Shown here piece after piece: positions 1 through 10,956 of a stretch of DNA of 64,000 nt. This DNA is from Arsenophonus sp052174475 (GTDB lineage Bacteria > Pseudomonadota > Gammaproteobacteria > Enterobacterales > Enterobacteriaceae). The stretch covers positions 1 to 64,000 of the forward strand of contig JBQMRO010000058.1 of assembly GCA_052174475.1 (NCBI GenBank). Reading direction: 5' to 3'. The translations under genes and the position numbers were made by a program. The notes under the pieces are model-generated. The model saw only the letters and a list, made by a program, of their open reading frames with translations. It did not search any database and was not told where the DNA came from. Numbering within the stretch: position 1 is the first letter of the stretch; every line of letters starts with the position of its first letter.

Positions 1-738
1 TTTGTTATTGTCTACCCAATAATATTAATGCTGCGTATACTAGAATATCTTTGCTATTGCATTCCAAAAAAAACTAATGGCTACAGTCTTCTGTAGCAAA
101 TCAGTAAATATAGTTAAGCGGCACACCGCTTGCTCACAGTCATCTCCAGGAATTTGATGCAAGTTATTTCTAATTCTCAATAAGAATTTTCAGTGCAACG
201 AGCATCCTTATGTCCATGCGAACTGACGTTAATAATGAGCAGCAGCCAAAGGCTATTACAGCATCATTAGCAATGCAGTTTATGCTATCATCACAAAAAT
301 AAACATTAGGTGTATCGCTTAAATCACACAGCTCTACCACATTGCCTGTACTCTTCAAGATATTGTTGTTTCAGTTTACTGATAGTTTAAAGAAAAGAGA
401 CCCATATGCTTTTTGCTTAGAAACGCTAAGAGTTTGGTGAAAATTACCAATGCATGACGAGTTGTCCCCGTCCATCAATAAAGCAATATTCAATATGTTG
501 TTGTAAAACAGTAGCTTCGAGTTGAGATAAACCTAAACAGAGGTGCCTATCAGATCCTAGCAGAATTACAGATGAGTTCATACAAGGAATTAGAATAATA
601 TCTGGTTTAACGAATAACCTCCCATAGCAGACTTTTCATAGCATATTATCTTTCTGTTGTTAACATCATCTACGAAATCAATCAGCTAGATAGAGCAGCA
701 TCTCTGAAACTCTATACACCAGAAATGAGAATAACTCG
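1..738 (-). mobile_element. IS256-type element, decayed, cut by window edge
   Basis: This is the 5' half of a degraded IS256-type element lying on the minus strand and running off the left edge of the window. Its transposase 5' terminus is at about 738, where the family end signature (an ACACCAGAAATGAG-like inverted end followed by a TAACTC tail) is readable. Long runs align by eye with the minus-strand copies at 2636, 9568, 35326 and 48491. No open transposase frame survives. The element ends inside rsmB, whose 3' part starts directly after it. Confidence 0.75.
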
Positions 739-1215
739 ATGAACTATGAATAAAAGGTATCTAAGAAAATCTTAATAGACTAAAATTATATCCAAGAGTT
801 ATTGTGATGATGGGCGTAGTAGATCAATAGAATTGATATTCAGTGCGAAATTTAATCATCTATTTCTAGCTGATATTTACATACTAGAGATATCATTCGT
901 AAATATCCAGATATAAAATTGTTAAAAAAATCAACAGATATACATTAATTAGTTAAATTAGAATATGAAATTCTAAAATCTATATAGTGTTGCTCAATAA
1001 CTAATGGCATCTTCTAGTTTATGCAACTTGCTCTATATTTACTGCATAAAACAAAGAACAAATCTAAAAATTTCTTTTTATTCATCCTGATGGTTATTTA
1101 AATAATAATATGGGGAACTAGGCCAACAATATTACCTACTCAACATGGGAGAGTATATCAGTTCCTTTTATTATTCTTTAATAAAAGATTTAAATTACTA
1201 TTTAAAATAAATACT
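739..1215 (+). pseudogene. rsmB: rsmB (16S rRNA m5C967 methyltransferase) 3' remnant
   Basis: Conceptual translation with frameshifts and stops gives segments matching the C-terminal third of RsmB/Sun: a run like KYPDIKLLKKSTDIH (family RHPDIKWLRRDRDIPEL), then LVKLEYEILKSI (AQLQSEILDAI), and near the end an LP..HGRVYQF segment in place of the family's LPG..GDGFFYA. The 5' two thirds are missing, and the remnant begins exactly where the IS256-type copy ends. It lies just upstream of trkA, as rsmB does in E. coli, so this is the inherited rsmB-trkA locus. Identification is from remembered family sequence plus synteny. Confidence 0.7.
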
Positions 1216-1241
1216 CAATCTAGCAGTTAAATAAAAATTTA

Positions 1242-2618
1242 ATGAAAATTATTATATTAGGTGCAGGCCAAGTTGGTGAAACACTAGCAGAAAATTTAGT
1301 TGATGAAAATAACGATATTACTATCGTAGATACTAATACTGAACGTTTACGCCAGTTACAGGATAAATTTGATCTAAGAGTTGTCAGTGGGCATGGCTCA
1401 TACCCTAGAATTTTAAGAGAAGCTGGAGCTAAAGATGCTGATATGCTAGTTGCTGTGACAAATTCAGATGAAACTAATATGATTGCATGTCAAATTGCTT
1501 ATTCTCTTTTTAAGACACCAAATAAAGTTGCTAGAATACGTGCCTCTGAATATATCAAAGAAACTAAAAAACTTTTTACCCCTGATCACATACCAATTGA
1601 TTATCTTATTTCACCAGAGCAGCTTGTCATTGATTATATTTATAAATTAATTCAATATCCTGGCGCACTCCAGGTTGTTAACTTCGCAAGTGGAAAAGTA
1701 AGTATTGTTGCAGTAAAAGCCTATTATGGAGGTTCATTAGTAGGAAACCCTCTTTTAAATCTACGCGAACATTTACCACATATCGATACTCGAATTGCTG
1801 CAATATTTCGTCAAAATAGACCCATTCGACCACAGGGATCTACAATTATTGAAGCAGGAGATGAAATTTTCTTTGTTGTTGCTCCTGAACATATTCGTGC
1901 TGTTATGAGTGAATTACAACGACTAGAGAAACCCTATAAGCGAATTATGATAGTTGGTGGTGGTAATATTGGTGCGGGTTTAGCAAAACAGTTAGAAAAA
2001 GATTATAGCGTTAAATTAATAGAACGTGATCAAGAAAGAGCAATAGAATTAGCAGAATTATTACATGATACAATCGTGTTTTATGGTGACGCTTCTGATC
2101 AAGAACTATTAGCAGAAGAACATATTGAGCAAATAGATGTTTTTATAGCACTGACTAATGATGATGAAGTAAATATTATGTCAGCTATGCTTGCTAAAAA
2201 AATGAGGGCAAAGAAAGCAATGGTTCTTATTCAGCGTTCTGCTTATGTTGATCTTGTACAAGGAGGAGTCATTGATATCGCTATATCACCTCAACAAGCA
2301 ACAATTTCTGCTTTACTAAGACATGTTCGTAAAGCGGATATAATTAATGTTTCATCCTTGCGTAAAGGTGTTGCTGAAGCAATAGAAGCTATTGCTCACG
2401 GTAATGAAAATACATCTAAAGTTGTTGGTAGAAAAATTTCAGAAATAAAGCTTCCTCGAGGTACAATCATCACTGCTATCGTTCGTGATGATGAAGTTAT
2501 CATTGCGAATAGCTATCATGTTATTAAACAAGATGATCATATCATTATGTTCATTACTAATAAAAAGCATGTTCCTGAAGTAGAAAAGATTTTCCAACCT
2601 AGCCCATTATTTTTATAA
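1242..2618 (+). CDS. trkA: Trk system potassium uptake protein TrkA
   Basis: TrkA is the cytoplasmic NAD(H)-binding regulatory subunit of the Trk low-affinity K+ uptake system and gates the membrane channel TrkH. The 458-residue product has the same length as E. coli TrkA and a duplicated RCK layout. A first Rossmann motif (GAGQVGETLAENL) sits at residues about 7-19 and a second (GGGNIGAGLAKQL) near 240, each followed by an acidic strand end (VD, ERD) and a TrkA-C region. Its partner gene trkH lies intact at 56109. The start follows a poor ribosome site in an AT-rich leader, but length and N-terminus fit the family. An rsmB remnant precedes it and an IS256-type copy begins 18 bp after the stop. 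Confidence 0.97.
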   Translation: MKIIILGAGQVGETLAENLVDENNDITIVDTNTERLRQLQDKFDLRVVSGHGSYPRILREAGAKDADMLVAVTNSDETNMIACQIAYSLFKTPNKVARIRASEYIKETKKLFTPDHIPIDYLISPEQLVIDYIYKLIQYPGALQVVNFASGKVSIVAVKAYYGGSLVGNPLLNLREHLPHIDTRIAAIFRQNRPIRPQGSTIIEAGDEIFFVVAPEHIRAVMSELQRLEKPYKRIMIVGGGNIGAGLAKQLEKDYSVKLIERDQERAIELAELLHDTIVFYGDASDQELLAEEHIEQIDVFIALTNDDEVNIMSAMLAKKMRAKKAMVLIQRSAYVDLVQGGVIDIAISPQQATISALLRHVRKADIINVSSLRKGVAEAIEAIAHGNENTSKVVGRKISEIKLPRGTIITAIVRDDEVIIANSYHVIKQDDHIIMFITNKKHVPEVEKIFQPSPLFL

Positions 2619-2635
2619 ATAATTTGATAAACATA

Positions 2636-4019
2636 GAGTTATTAATGATCTTGTGTATGACAATCAAGTTACGTTCTACTCTGATTCTCGTGAATCTGCT
2701 ATTCTCCTTAAATTAGATGTTCTTTACCAGCAAGATCGATAGGGTCAAAATCTCCTGAGCTAGTTCCGGTTTTTTTAGCAGAAAGAGTCAGATTAAATAC
2801 CATTAAAATGGTTGTTTTCTTGAATCACATAGCACTTCATACGTCAGCTTCATAAGCTCGCCTATCGCAAAAGCTTATTTAATTGGATTTATCGTTCTTA
2901 TTGACACTACAGTGCACTAACTAGAAGTTATAGAATGCCAGTAGTTCTTTTTTATTATTCTCAATTTTCTTGTTTGCTAGATGATGCGCTGAAAACCTTA
3001 CCAATAAAATATCAAAAGCTTTATCAGCAGCATCACAGCTATCTGTTAGTGTAACTCCAAAAAGCTCACCTTAACTTTAAGTTACATACCTTTAGGGAGT
3101 GAAATCAGTGCATTAGATATTTTTATACTCAATAGGCATTATTCCTGGATATGCAGGAACATCTTTGCTATTGAATTTTAAAACTAAGGGCACCACTTCC
3201 ATAGAAAACTGGGAGATTTGGTTAAGTAACGCAACTCCATATCATTAAGATAATAAACTCAGTTTGCTTCTGGTTATGATAATTATCTTCCGATCGCAGA
3301 TATCTTCTTACATCCATGCAGTGTCGTTCATAATGAGGAATAGGAAAAGGCAATCATCTTCCTTGACAGAACAGTATACGCCATCGTCAAGAAATAAACG
3401 TAACGCGTATCGCTTAAATTATATAGCCGTCATTGCCTATATACTCTTCAAGTCATCTTATTTCAGTCTATTTATGACGATTGACAAAAGAGATCACGTG
3501 CTTTTTCAATGAAAAAGCATCCTAAAAAAAGAGGTTCGTAAAAATTACGGGTAGGGATAAATGTCTTACAGGTACAAATTATGGATAGTAACTTTTTAAC
3601 GATTTTACATACTTTAGATAAATCAGAAGCAAGAAGTTTTAGAAAGATATTCCGTTTCTGCCGCAATTCTCTAAACCTTAGGCACTTTAATATCAAAACT
3701 GCTATAGCAGTTTATATGGTTTGTTATAGAAAATAACCGTTATTCATGACAACATGATCCGTAGACAAGCGGTGTTAACATGTTATCCAACCATGCCTTC
3801 CAGCTCTCAATCAACGGCGGAAACTATCAGCTGCCTGACACACTATTACGTATGAGTTTATGCAAGGGAGCGCAGGTAATATTTGGTTTCAAAGATATCT
3901 ATAGGATAGATTTTTCACAACATAACATCTCTATGTTATTGAAATCATTTATGAAATCAATTCATAGGATACAGCCAGCATCTCCGAAATGCAATATACT
4001 AATACTTAAACATAACTCT
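2636..4019 (-). mobile_element. IS256-type element, near full length, inactivated
   Basis: A minus-strand copy of about 1.38 kb bounded by family ends: GAGTTATTAATGATCTTGTG on the left (transposase 3' end) and AAACATAACTC on the right. The interior aligns with the copies at 9568, 35326 and 48491. The transposase frame is broken many times, and the short open frames inside are chance survivors. It sits immediately after trkA. Confidence 0.8.
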
Positions 4020-4234
4020 TAAATTAATGTTAAATTTAATTTTTTTGTAGATGATGAATTACCATCCCATTAATGTATAAAATTTACTCATGTAAATAAA
4101 AAATGATTTATGCTGCAATGAAATTGATTGATGTAACAGAACATAAACTCATTATGTTATTAGATCTAAATTATTTTTATTTATTAATATACATATATTC
4201 CAACCAATTATTTTTTATTGCTGATATAGAAAAA

Positions 4235-4523
4235 GAGTTATTCTAATTTCTGGTGTATGGAGTTTTATAGATGTTGGAGTATGTATCCTGTGATAATTAA
4301 TTTTATAGTTGATTTCAACAATATAAAGATAATATGCCATAAAATTTTATCCTTACAAGGATAAGTAAAATCAGATATTACCTGTGATCCCTTACATGAA
4401 CTTATCCATAAGCTGCCAGGAGTTAATAGGCAGCGCTGTTAAAAAGGATAGAGAGCAGATTTACGAAATATCAGAGTGAAGCAGGTCCTGCTGATCGTCA
4501 TACAGCAGATTTACTAATAACTC
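4235..4523 (+). mobile_element. Internally deleted IS256-type element (both ends kept)
   Basis: About 290 bp. The first ~210 bp match the 5' end of the IS256-type family (GAGTTATTCTAATTTCTGG, then the first codons region), and the last ~80 bp match its 3' end, ending in TTTACTAATAACTC. Roughly 1.1 kb of transposase is missing between them. It has the form of a MITE-like derivative: no coding capacity but both termini. It lies 128 bp upstream of amiC. Confidence 0.7.
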
Positions 4524-4650
4524 TGAATATATTATTAATTAATTATTTTCAAATAGTAATCATTAATGATTAATTAGAGTTTTCTATAGTTTTTTTATTC
4601 TTGATAACATTGATCGCTTTATAGTTATTGCTGATTTAAGTGGATTTTTA

Positions 4651-5898
4651 ATGAATTATTCAAAATATGGTTTTTCACGACGACGTTTTTTACAGGGTGC
4701 GGTAGCTACTATGTTGTTAAGCATTAGTCCATTAGTGGTAGCCTTATCTTCAAGTATAGTCGCTATTCGTATCTGGCCTGCCTCTAGTTATACTAGAGTA
4801 ACGTTAGAATCAAATATCGCTTTAAAATATCATCAATTTACTTTGTCTCTGCCTGATCGTATTGTTGTGGATTTAAAAAATACGCAATTAAATAATATTT
4901 TACAAGGTATTAGCCAACAAATTAGTTCACGTGATCCTTATTTAAAATTAATTAGAGTAGGGCAATTTGATCAAAAAACGATTCGATTAGTTTTTGAAAT
5001 AAAAACTTATGTTGATCCAAAAATATTTACTATTTCGCCTATCGCCGGTTTTAAACATCGTTTAGTTGTTGATTTTTATCCTGCTTTAAGTGTTTACACT
5101 GATAATGATCCGTTATTAGCGCTATTAGCGGATTACAATAAAGCTAAATTGGATAATACGTTTCCAGTTAAAACAAAAAATGCATATAAAGCATGGAGAA
5201 ATAAACCGATTATTATCATGATTGATCCTGGTCATGGTGGAGAAGATCCTGGTGCTATAGGAAAATATAAAACTCAGGAAAAAGATATCGTATTGCAAAT
5301 TGCACGACGATTAAAACTATTAATTAATCGTGAATCTAAGATGAAAGTTTACATAACTCGTAATGAAGATGTATTTATTCCTTTAAAAGTCAGAATCACA
5401 AAAGCGAGAAAAATGCAGGCTGATTTATTTGTTTCTATTCATGCTGATGCCTTTACTAATCGTAAAGTAAGAGGTTCTTCAGTATTTGCATTATCGATAA
5501 TAGGAGCAACTAGTAATACCGCCCGTTATTTAGCTCAAACACAGAATGAAGCAGATATAATTGGTGGCGTCAGCAAAAGTGGTGATAAATATCTTGATCA
5601 TACAATCATTGATTTAGTTCAAACAGCGACTATTAATGATAGCTTAAAATTTGGTACAGAAGTGCTTAAACGGATGGGTAACATTAACAAATTACATAAG
5701 AAGATTGTTGATCAAGCGGGTTTTGCTATATTAAAAGCGCCAGACATTCCGTCCATTCTGATTGAAACTGCTTTTATTAGTAATATTGAAGAAGAACGAA
5801 AATTAAAGACAGTAAAATTCCAACAGCAGATGGCAGAATCTATTTTTCGGGGTATTAAAGCTTATTTTAAGAATGGCAGAAAACTAGCTTTGCATTAA
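4651..5898 (+). CDS. amiC: N-acetylmuramoyl-L-alanine amidase AmiC
   Basis: AmiC is a periplasmic zinc amidase that removes the peptide from MurNAc and splits septal peptidoglycan during daughter-cell separation; in E. coli it is recruited to the septum and activated by NlpD. The 415-residue product (E. coli 417) begins with a Tat signal, SRRRFLQG at residues 9-16, and a short hydrophobic stretch. An AMIN domain follows at about 35-145 and an Amidase_3 domain at about 195-405. Visible motifs are IDPGHGGEDPGAIG (Zn histidine), the SIHADAF histidine, and the C-terminal IETAFISN with the conserved glutamate. Keeping AmiC implies the cell still makes and separates a real murein sacculus. The upstream region holds only a deleted IS, so the native promoter must lie within about 130 bp. 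Confidence 0.96.
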   Translation: MNYSKYGFSRRRFLQGAVATMLLSISPLVVALSSSIVAIRIWPASSYTRVTLESNIALKYHQFTLSLPDRIVVDLKNTQLNNILQGISQQISSRDPYLKLIRVGQFDQKTIRLVFEIKTYVDPKIFTISPIAGFKHRLVVDFYPALSVYTDNDPLLALLADYNKAKLDNTFPVKTKNAYKAWRNKPIIIMIDPGHGGEDPGAIGKYKTQEKDIVLQIARRLKLLINRESKMKVYITRNEDVFIPLKVRITKARKMQADLFVSIHADAFTNRKVRGSSVFALSIIGATSNTARYLAQTQNEADIIGGVSKSGDKYLDHTIIDLVQTATINDSLKFGTEVLKRMGNINKLHKKIVDQAGFAILKAPDIPSILIETAFISNIEEERKLKTVKFQQQMAESIFRGIKAYFKNGRKLALH

Positions 5899-6080
5899 GT
5901 AAATTAATTAGATAAGTAATACTCTGTCTAAAAGATTAATCTGATATTGAATAAAAGATATAGGGGGCAGTTTTCGGGGGTTGGATTTAAATCAATGATA
6001 TTAAATTATGAGTCCAATGATCTATTAAGATGCTCCATCCCTCGTCTGATAATAGCTCACTATACTCAGAATCAGATTCG

Positions 6081-6589
6081 GAGTTATACTAATTTCTAAT
6101 GTATGTAGTTTCAGAGATTGAAGCATATTTTGCTGATTGCTTTCGTAGATGATTTTAATAAAAAAGATGTTATCTCATAAAAAGTTTAGACTAAAGGTAT
6201 CTACGAAACTAGATATTATCTGCGATCCATTGGATAAACTCATTCATAATATTACTGATAGCTGATAGCATCGCTGTTGAGGCAGAACTCTAAGCTATGG
6301 CTGTACTATATACTAAATGGGCTACCTTGTCATCGCCCGTAATGCTTATTTTCTAAAGCTAATCATGCAGACTAATATTAGCAATATTGAGATTAAACTG
6401 ATAAAGATTAAGAATCGTAGCACTAACAGAATATGCTTCAATAGCTCGTTACTGTCGCCTTACTTAAAATATGTAAAAAGCATTGAAGATCTTTTCCCTT
6501 GCCCTTACCCGGAAAAGTATCTTCACCGGTGAGCTTCACGAGCTCTTATGGCGTTTCTTAACGAAAATCACATGAGTTTTCTCTGCTAG
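6081..6589 (+). mobile_element. IS256-type element, 5' part only
   Basis: It starts with the family 5' end (GAGTTATACTAATTTCTAATG) and runs through about 500 bp of transposase. A surviving open stretch around 6317-6532 encodes NRICFNSSLLSPYLKYVKS, which matches the conserved IS256 transposase region (GICFNSSLLPPYLKR in related proteins). The copy stops at 6589, where an oppositely oriented 3' end begins. Confidence 0.75.
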
Positions 6590-6590
6590 T

Positions 6591-6975
6591 AGAGTTATTA
6601 GCAAATCTGGTATATAATGATTATCTTCCAGCCCTGATGCTTTATGAATCTTATTTTCTATCCTTAAATTAGATGTTCTTATCACCAGGTTTAGCAGATC
6701 AACTTCAATTAGCTACTTCTAGCTTTTTAAGGAGACTATAGCAGATTAAATAGTATTGAAAGGGTTGCTTTTTGAGTTACAGTGCTTAGAAAGATAAGTA
6801 TTTCAATGCTATTTAAGTTACTCTTCATGTATTCAGAAAAGCTAGAAACGACTAAAGGTAGTTGATCTGTTTGACTTAGTAGTAAACAAAATTTAATTTA
6901 AGGATTAAAAACAGACTTATTAAGTATCAGAGTCTAACTTAACCTAACCAGCTACATCAGATTTATTAATAATTC
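6591..6975. mobile_element. Two IS256-type 3' ends joined head to head
   Basis: From 6591 to about 6797 the sequence is the reverse complement of the IS256-type 3' end (it starts GAGTTATTAGCAAATCTGG). From about 6798 to 6975 it is the same 3' end in forward orientation (it ends TTTATTAATAATTCC). Both right-hand termini therefore face outward around a small inverted structure. It probably records an IS-mediated inversion or deletion. Confidence 0.6.
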
Positions 6976-7930
6976 CAGCCAAATATATCGATACAGAGTA
7001 ATCTTAAGCTCTTGACTAGAATTAAAATTAATGGCTTTGCAGCACATCTTCTATCATACACTCATTATATTGTTCAACATACCATTCGTTTCAAAATAAA
7101 TAGGGCGGAGCGAAACTAAGTCGGTGTTCTATACAAATCTCTGTACACAAATAATTGAATTCTTATTTTTCGGTGAATGAAAGTTTTCAAAGATCAGAAC
7201 GGCGGTCTAAAAATTCTTTGCCATTGTCTGTAAGTACTACATGGATAAGGTGTAGTGAGAATCTTCGGTTAAGATCAGGTAAGAAACATCAGTCATTGAG
7301 TGTGGCATTCGGCTTGTGAAGTCGAATAAACAAATTGAGTTATACGATCTATATTTAAGAAAAAATAATGTCATGAATTCTGCTTGGCATTTACAGAAAA
7401 TATTTGCATCTACGTGCAGCTAAGAAGGCGCGTAGTTTTTAAATGCTTTATGCTTCCAGCTTCTAGAATTTCCTACCTTATTTCACGTAAATCCTCCCTC
7501 TATTTCTGCATAAATAAGAATCCAGATTAAATTGAGATACTTTTTGGTTTAGAAATTCGCCGTACGACTTGCCAACTACTGCTCTAAAAGGATTAGAAAG
7601 GCTTTTTTCAAGAAAACGATTACGCCTTCCTGAGTGGTCAAATCGTTCTCAGAAAACGATGTAGAATAATATGCCTGCGATCATCAACATCATCTCGCTT
7701 TACCATTTAGCAAGCATAAGTTCGAAGATGCAGTAATGCTTAGTTAAAGTAGCTGCAGATTTTTGCTAGCCTGAATAGCAGGACTGATTTAAGTGTTGTA
7801 GTTATCCTGACAATAGAACCTCATAATCATGATATTTTACTTCAACTTATATCCCTTAGCACTCCTTATTCCATGAATAAGGTTATGGGATGAGTGTCTA
7901 TATAATGCTTTAGAAGACCCGGAACCAAAG
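6976..7930 (-). mobile_element. IS481-type element, decayed, nearly complete
   Basis: About 955 bp on the minus strand, starting with the transposase 3' end (ATATATCGATACAGAGTAATC) and running to a 5' end near GGAACC. The copy aligns throughout with the forward copy at 13159 and the fragments at 24180, 29042 and 51930. The family was assigned from forward copies, where VERFNGRIKEM and a LTDRLF-type DDE segment can be read. No open frame remains. Confidence 0.7.
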
Positions 7931-8283
7931 AGTTATTCATTACGATTTATTAAAAAATAATTTATTAGAATCATTAATAAAAATTTCTTAATTAAACACT
8001 TAATTTGGAAACTAATTTCCCTGTCTACTTAAATAAATATTTAGAATATTTACAATATATAACATCGAAAATATTTCGATTTAGTTGAAATTTTCAGATT
8101 TCATTGCAAAATGATTACCTAATAATTTATTAAAAAAATAAAAATTCACTAAACTTAAACTCAATAACAACATTTTATATTGTTATATTATTTAAATATG
8201 GGAAACCCGATATCTAAAATATTTCGATTACATTTGGGATTTTGATATTAGGCTAAAAATTGTTAATACGGTATTAAAATTAA
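7931..8283. other. AT-rich intergenic stretch, no recognisable content
   Basis: About 350 bp of very AT-rich sequence between the IS481-type element and the end of asnA. I see no homology, no clear terminator hairpin for asnA and no open frame of note. Confidence 0.5.
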
Positions 8284-9276
8284 TTACAAGATATCTGCGA
8301 TAGCTGCATAGCTTTCAGGCGACCATACACTACATTGAACTTGTCCAATGTGTTTTTTATGAAGTAATAACATCACTAAACGAGATTGCCCAATGCCTCC
8401 ACCTATAGTTTGTGGCATTTGACCTTTTACCAACTCTTGATGCCATTCAAAAGACATTCTATCTTCATCACCTGTGATTGCTAATTGATATGTAAGTACT
8501 TCTGTATCAACACGGATACCCATCGAAGAAATTTCAAATGCATCCTGTATTATAGGGTTCCAGACAATAATATCACCATTTAAACCAAGATAACCATCAC
8601 TATTAGGTGTTGTCCAATCATCATAATCTGGAGCACGTATATCGTGAACAAGTCCATTCGATAGTTTTCCTCCAATACCAATAAGGAAAACTGCACCCAA
8701 TTTTTTAGCTATTTCACGTTCTCTTCCTTTAGCATCAAGATCAAGATAGCATTGTAATAGTTCTTCACTATGAAGAAAATGAATTTTTTCAGGTAAAAAT
8801 GGAATTAAATCAAATTCTCTACTAACCGCTTTTTCTGTTTCCTTTATTGCTTGATAAATTTTAATTACCGTCTGTTTTAAATAATCAAGAGAGCGCTCAC
8901 CCTTAAGTATTATTTTTTCCCAATCCCATTGATCTACAAACACAGAATGAATAGGTGTCAGAGGATCTTCATCAGGACGCAATGCTTTCATATAGGTATA
9001 AAGCCCTTGGCCAGGTTTAAAATTAAAACGACTTAAGGTTTTACGTTTCCATTTAGCCAATGAATGTATAACTTCAAAAATAGAATCTGGCATTGACTTT
9101 ATTTTGACTTGCACTGCTTTTTCATAACCAGACAGGTTATCTTGAATTCCATCACCGAAACGACTTAAGATAGGTGATTGAACTTTAATTAATGCTAACT
9201 CTTTTTCTAATAAACGCGAAAAAAAAGACTTAACAAAAGTAATTTGTTGTTGATTTTTTATGAATAACTTTTGCAT
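8284..9276 (-). CDS. asnA: Aspartate--ammonia ligase (asparagine synthetase A)
   Basis: AsnA makes asparagine from aspartate, ammonia and ATP, releasing AMP and PPi. The 330-residue product equals E. coli AsnA in length and is alignable end to end. It has the class II aminoacyl-tRNA-synthetase-like fold, with the family's opening (MQKLFIKNQQQITFVKSFF), the central KWKRKTLSRFNFKPGQGLYT segment and the C-terminal GGGIGQSRLVMLLLHKKHIG motif. A GGGGT ribosome site stands 5 nt before the ATG. In E. coli the gene is divergent from asnC, its asparagine-responsive activator; here asnC survives only as a 5' stump, so this control is probably lost. Retention suggests that the symbiont makes its own asparagine. 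Confidence 0.97.
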   Translation of the reverse strand: MQKLFIKNQQQITFVKSFFSRLLEKELALIKVQSPILSRFGDGIQDNLSGYEKAVQVKIKSMPDSIFEVIHSLAKWKRKTLSRFNFKPGQGLYTYMKALRPDEDPLTPIHSVFVDQWDWEKIILKGERSLDYLKQTVIKIYQAIKETEKAVSREFDLIPFLPEKIHFLHSEELLQCYLDLDAKGREREIAKKLGAVFLIGIGGKLSNGLVHDIRAPDYDDWTTPNSDGYLGLNGDIIVWNPIIQDAFEISSMGIRVDTEVLTYQLAITGDEDRMSFEWHQELVKGQMPQTIGGGIGQSRLVMLLLHKKHIGQVQCSVWSPESYAAIADIL

Positions 9277-9433
9277 TTTTACCCCATAATCTGTAACATT
9301 ATTTGCTTTATATTATATATTAAGAAATAAAATTGATAATAAATTTAATATTTTTAATAAAAAAGTAATTGTTATTTTTAATTTTCAAAATTAGCCTTTA
9401 AAAATAAAGAATCGTTAAAAATAGTATTTTAAA

Positions 9434-9567
9434 ATGATTAAAAATAATCAAATCGATAATCTGGGGTGTAGCACATTTTATGTGAACCACTAAAAATACA
9501 TAACCTTACCATCTTACGCGCTAAAATGACTAAATTTTACCAAAAGTCCTGGTAAAATGCATATCTG
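9434..9567 (+). pseudogene. asnC: asnC 5' stump cut by an IS256-type element
   Basis: Reading from the ATG at 9434, with several indels, gives MIKNNQIDNL (E. coli AsnC MENYLIDNLDRGIL). Later come a YA.LAK-like segment and KSPGKMHI (family FGVSPGTIHV), i.e. the first ~40 codons of the Lrp/AsnC-type regulator including part of the helix-turn-helix. It is divergent from asnA with about 157 bp between the starts, as in E. coli. The sequence ends exactly at the terminus of the IS256-type copy at 9568. I did not find the 3' part on the far side of the IS. Confidence 0.7.
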
Positions 9568-10956
9568 GAGTTATTAGAAAACTTAATGTATAGTGATCAG
9601 GGTATTACCGATCTACTCTGAGTTTTGTAAATTTGCTATCCATACATTAAATTAAATGTTATTTTTCACCAGGATTAGAACCTAAGATCTCCTTAGTCAA
9701 TTCTAGTTTTTCTAAGCAGCTTAGAGCAGCTTAAATACCATTGAAAGATTTGCTTTTTTTTGAACTACAGTGCTTTGTGCATCAGATTTTTAGCCTCACT
9801 GTCGTAAAACTGATTCAATCGGATTCATAGTTCTTATTGACGCCAATTGCTTCCTTATAGGAAGGCATAGAATACCAGCAGTTTTTAATTATTCTCCAAT
9901 ATCCTCATCGCTGGGATGAGACGCTGAAAGACTTGTCAATAAAACATTAAGGGATTTGTTAGCAGCATCGTGACTCTCTTGTTAGCTATAGGCACCCTTG
10001 CGCACAGCTATCACCATTAACTTTCGGTGTTGCATGCCTTTTAGAGGTGAAGCTAGCACATTAGCTATTTTGTAGACCCAACAGCGTTAGGTCTACGTGC
10101 TCGGAAATATCTTTGCTATTATTTTCTAAAAATAATGGCACTTCGTCTTCCGTAGAAATCTTTAGAGATATGTTAATCCACGTGCTTGAATAGATCATTA
10201 AGGAATTCGGCCTAATGAACTTTTGACTCCCAATAAGCATCTTTGAGCGTAACGGAGCTCCTTACATCCATGTGAAGTATGTTGATAATGAACAGCAGGC
10301 GAAAGCGGATCAGCTTACTTGATAGAACGGTCAAGTTATCAGCTAAGGAATAAACGTAGGTGTATCACTTAAATAATCTAGATATAATTTCGATTCCCTT
10401 CAAGGGATCACTGTTTCAGTTTGCTTATGGCTCTTGAGCAAAAAACCACGTGCATTTCATCGAGAAATGGCTAAAGGATTCATGAAAATCACCGATAGGT
10501 GCCTCGCAAGATTTAGGCATGACAATAACTTTTTGACGTCTTATACCACTCGGATAAGACAGCAAGCGAGGAGCTGTTTAAGGATATTCCTTTGACTCTA
10601 AGGTCTTAGACCTTAGGTGCTTTAAATACTAACATCACCCATAGCAGTTTGTATGCAATTAATTATGGCAGTTAACCTTTACGGATAACGGACATGGCGC
10701 CACCTTGGAAAGGTGACGGAACATGTTACACAACATGGATTTGATCTCTGCCTCAACGAGGTTGCTATCAGTTACCTGGTATTATTACAAATGAATTTAT
10801 GAAAGGGATCACAAGCAATATTTGGTTTCGCGAATACATGTAAGATAAACTTTTCATGTTATTTCATCTCTCTGTTGTTGAAATCATACACAAAAGCAAT
10901 AAGGAAGATGTCGTCGGAATCTCCGAAATATCATATACCAAAAATAAGCATAACTC
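9568..10956 (-). mobile_element. IS256-type element, near full length, inactivated
   Basis: A minus-strand copy of about 1.39 kb, beginning GAGTTATTAGAAAACTTAATG (transposase 3' end) and ending AAATAAGCATAACTC. It is one of the best preserved copies but the frame is broken throughout. Its left end interrupts asnC. Confidence 0.8.

Noticed and set aside
4020..4234. Possible mscL remnant next to trkA
   Set aside because: mscL follows trkA in E. coli, but no MscL segment could be read here.
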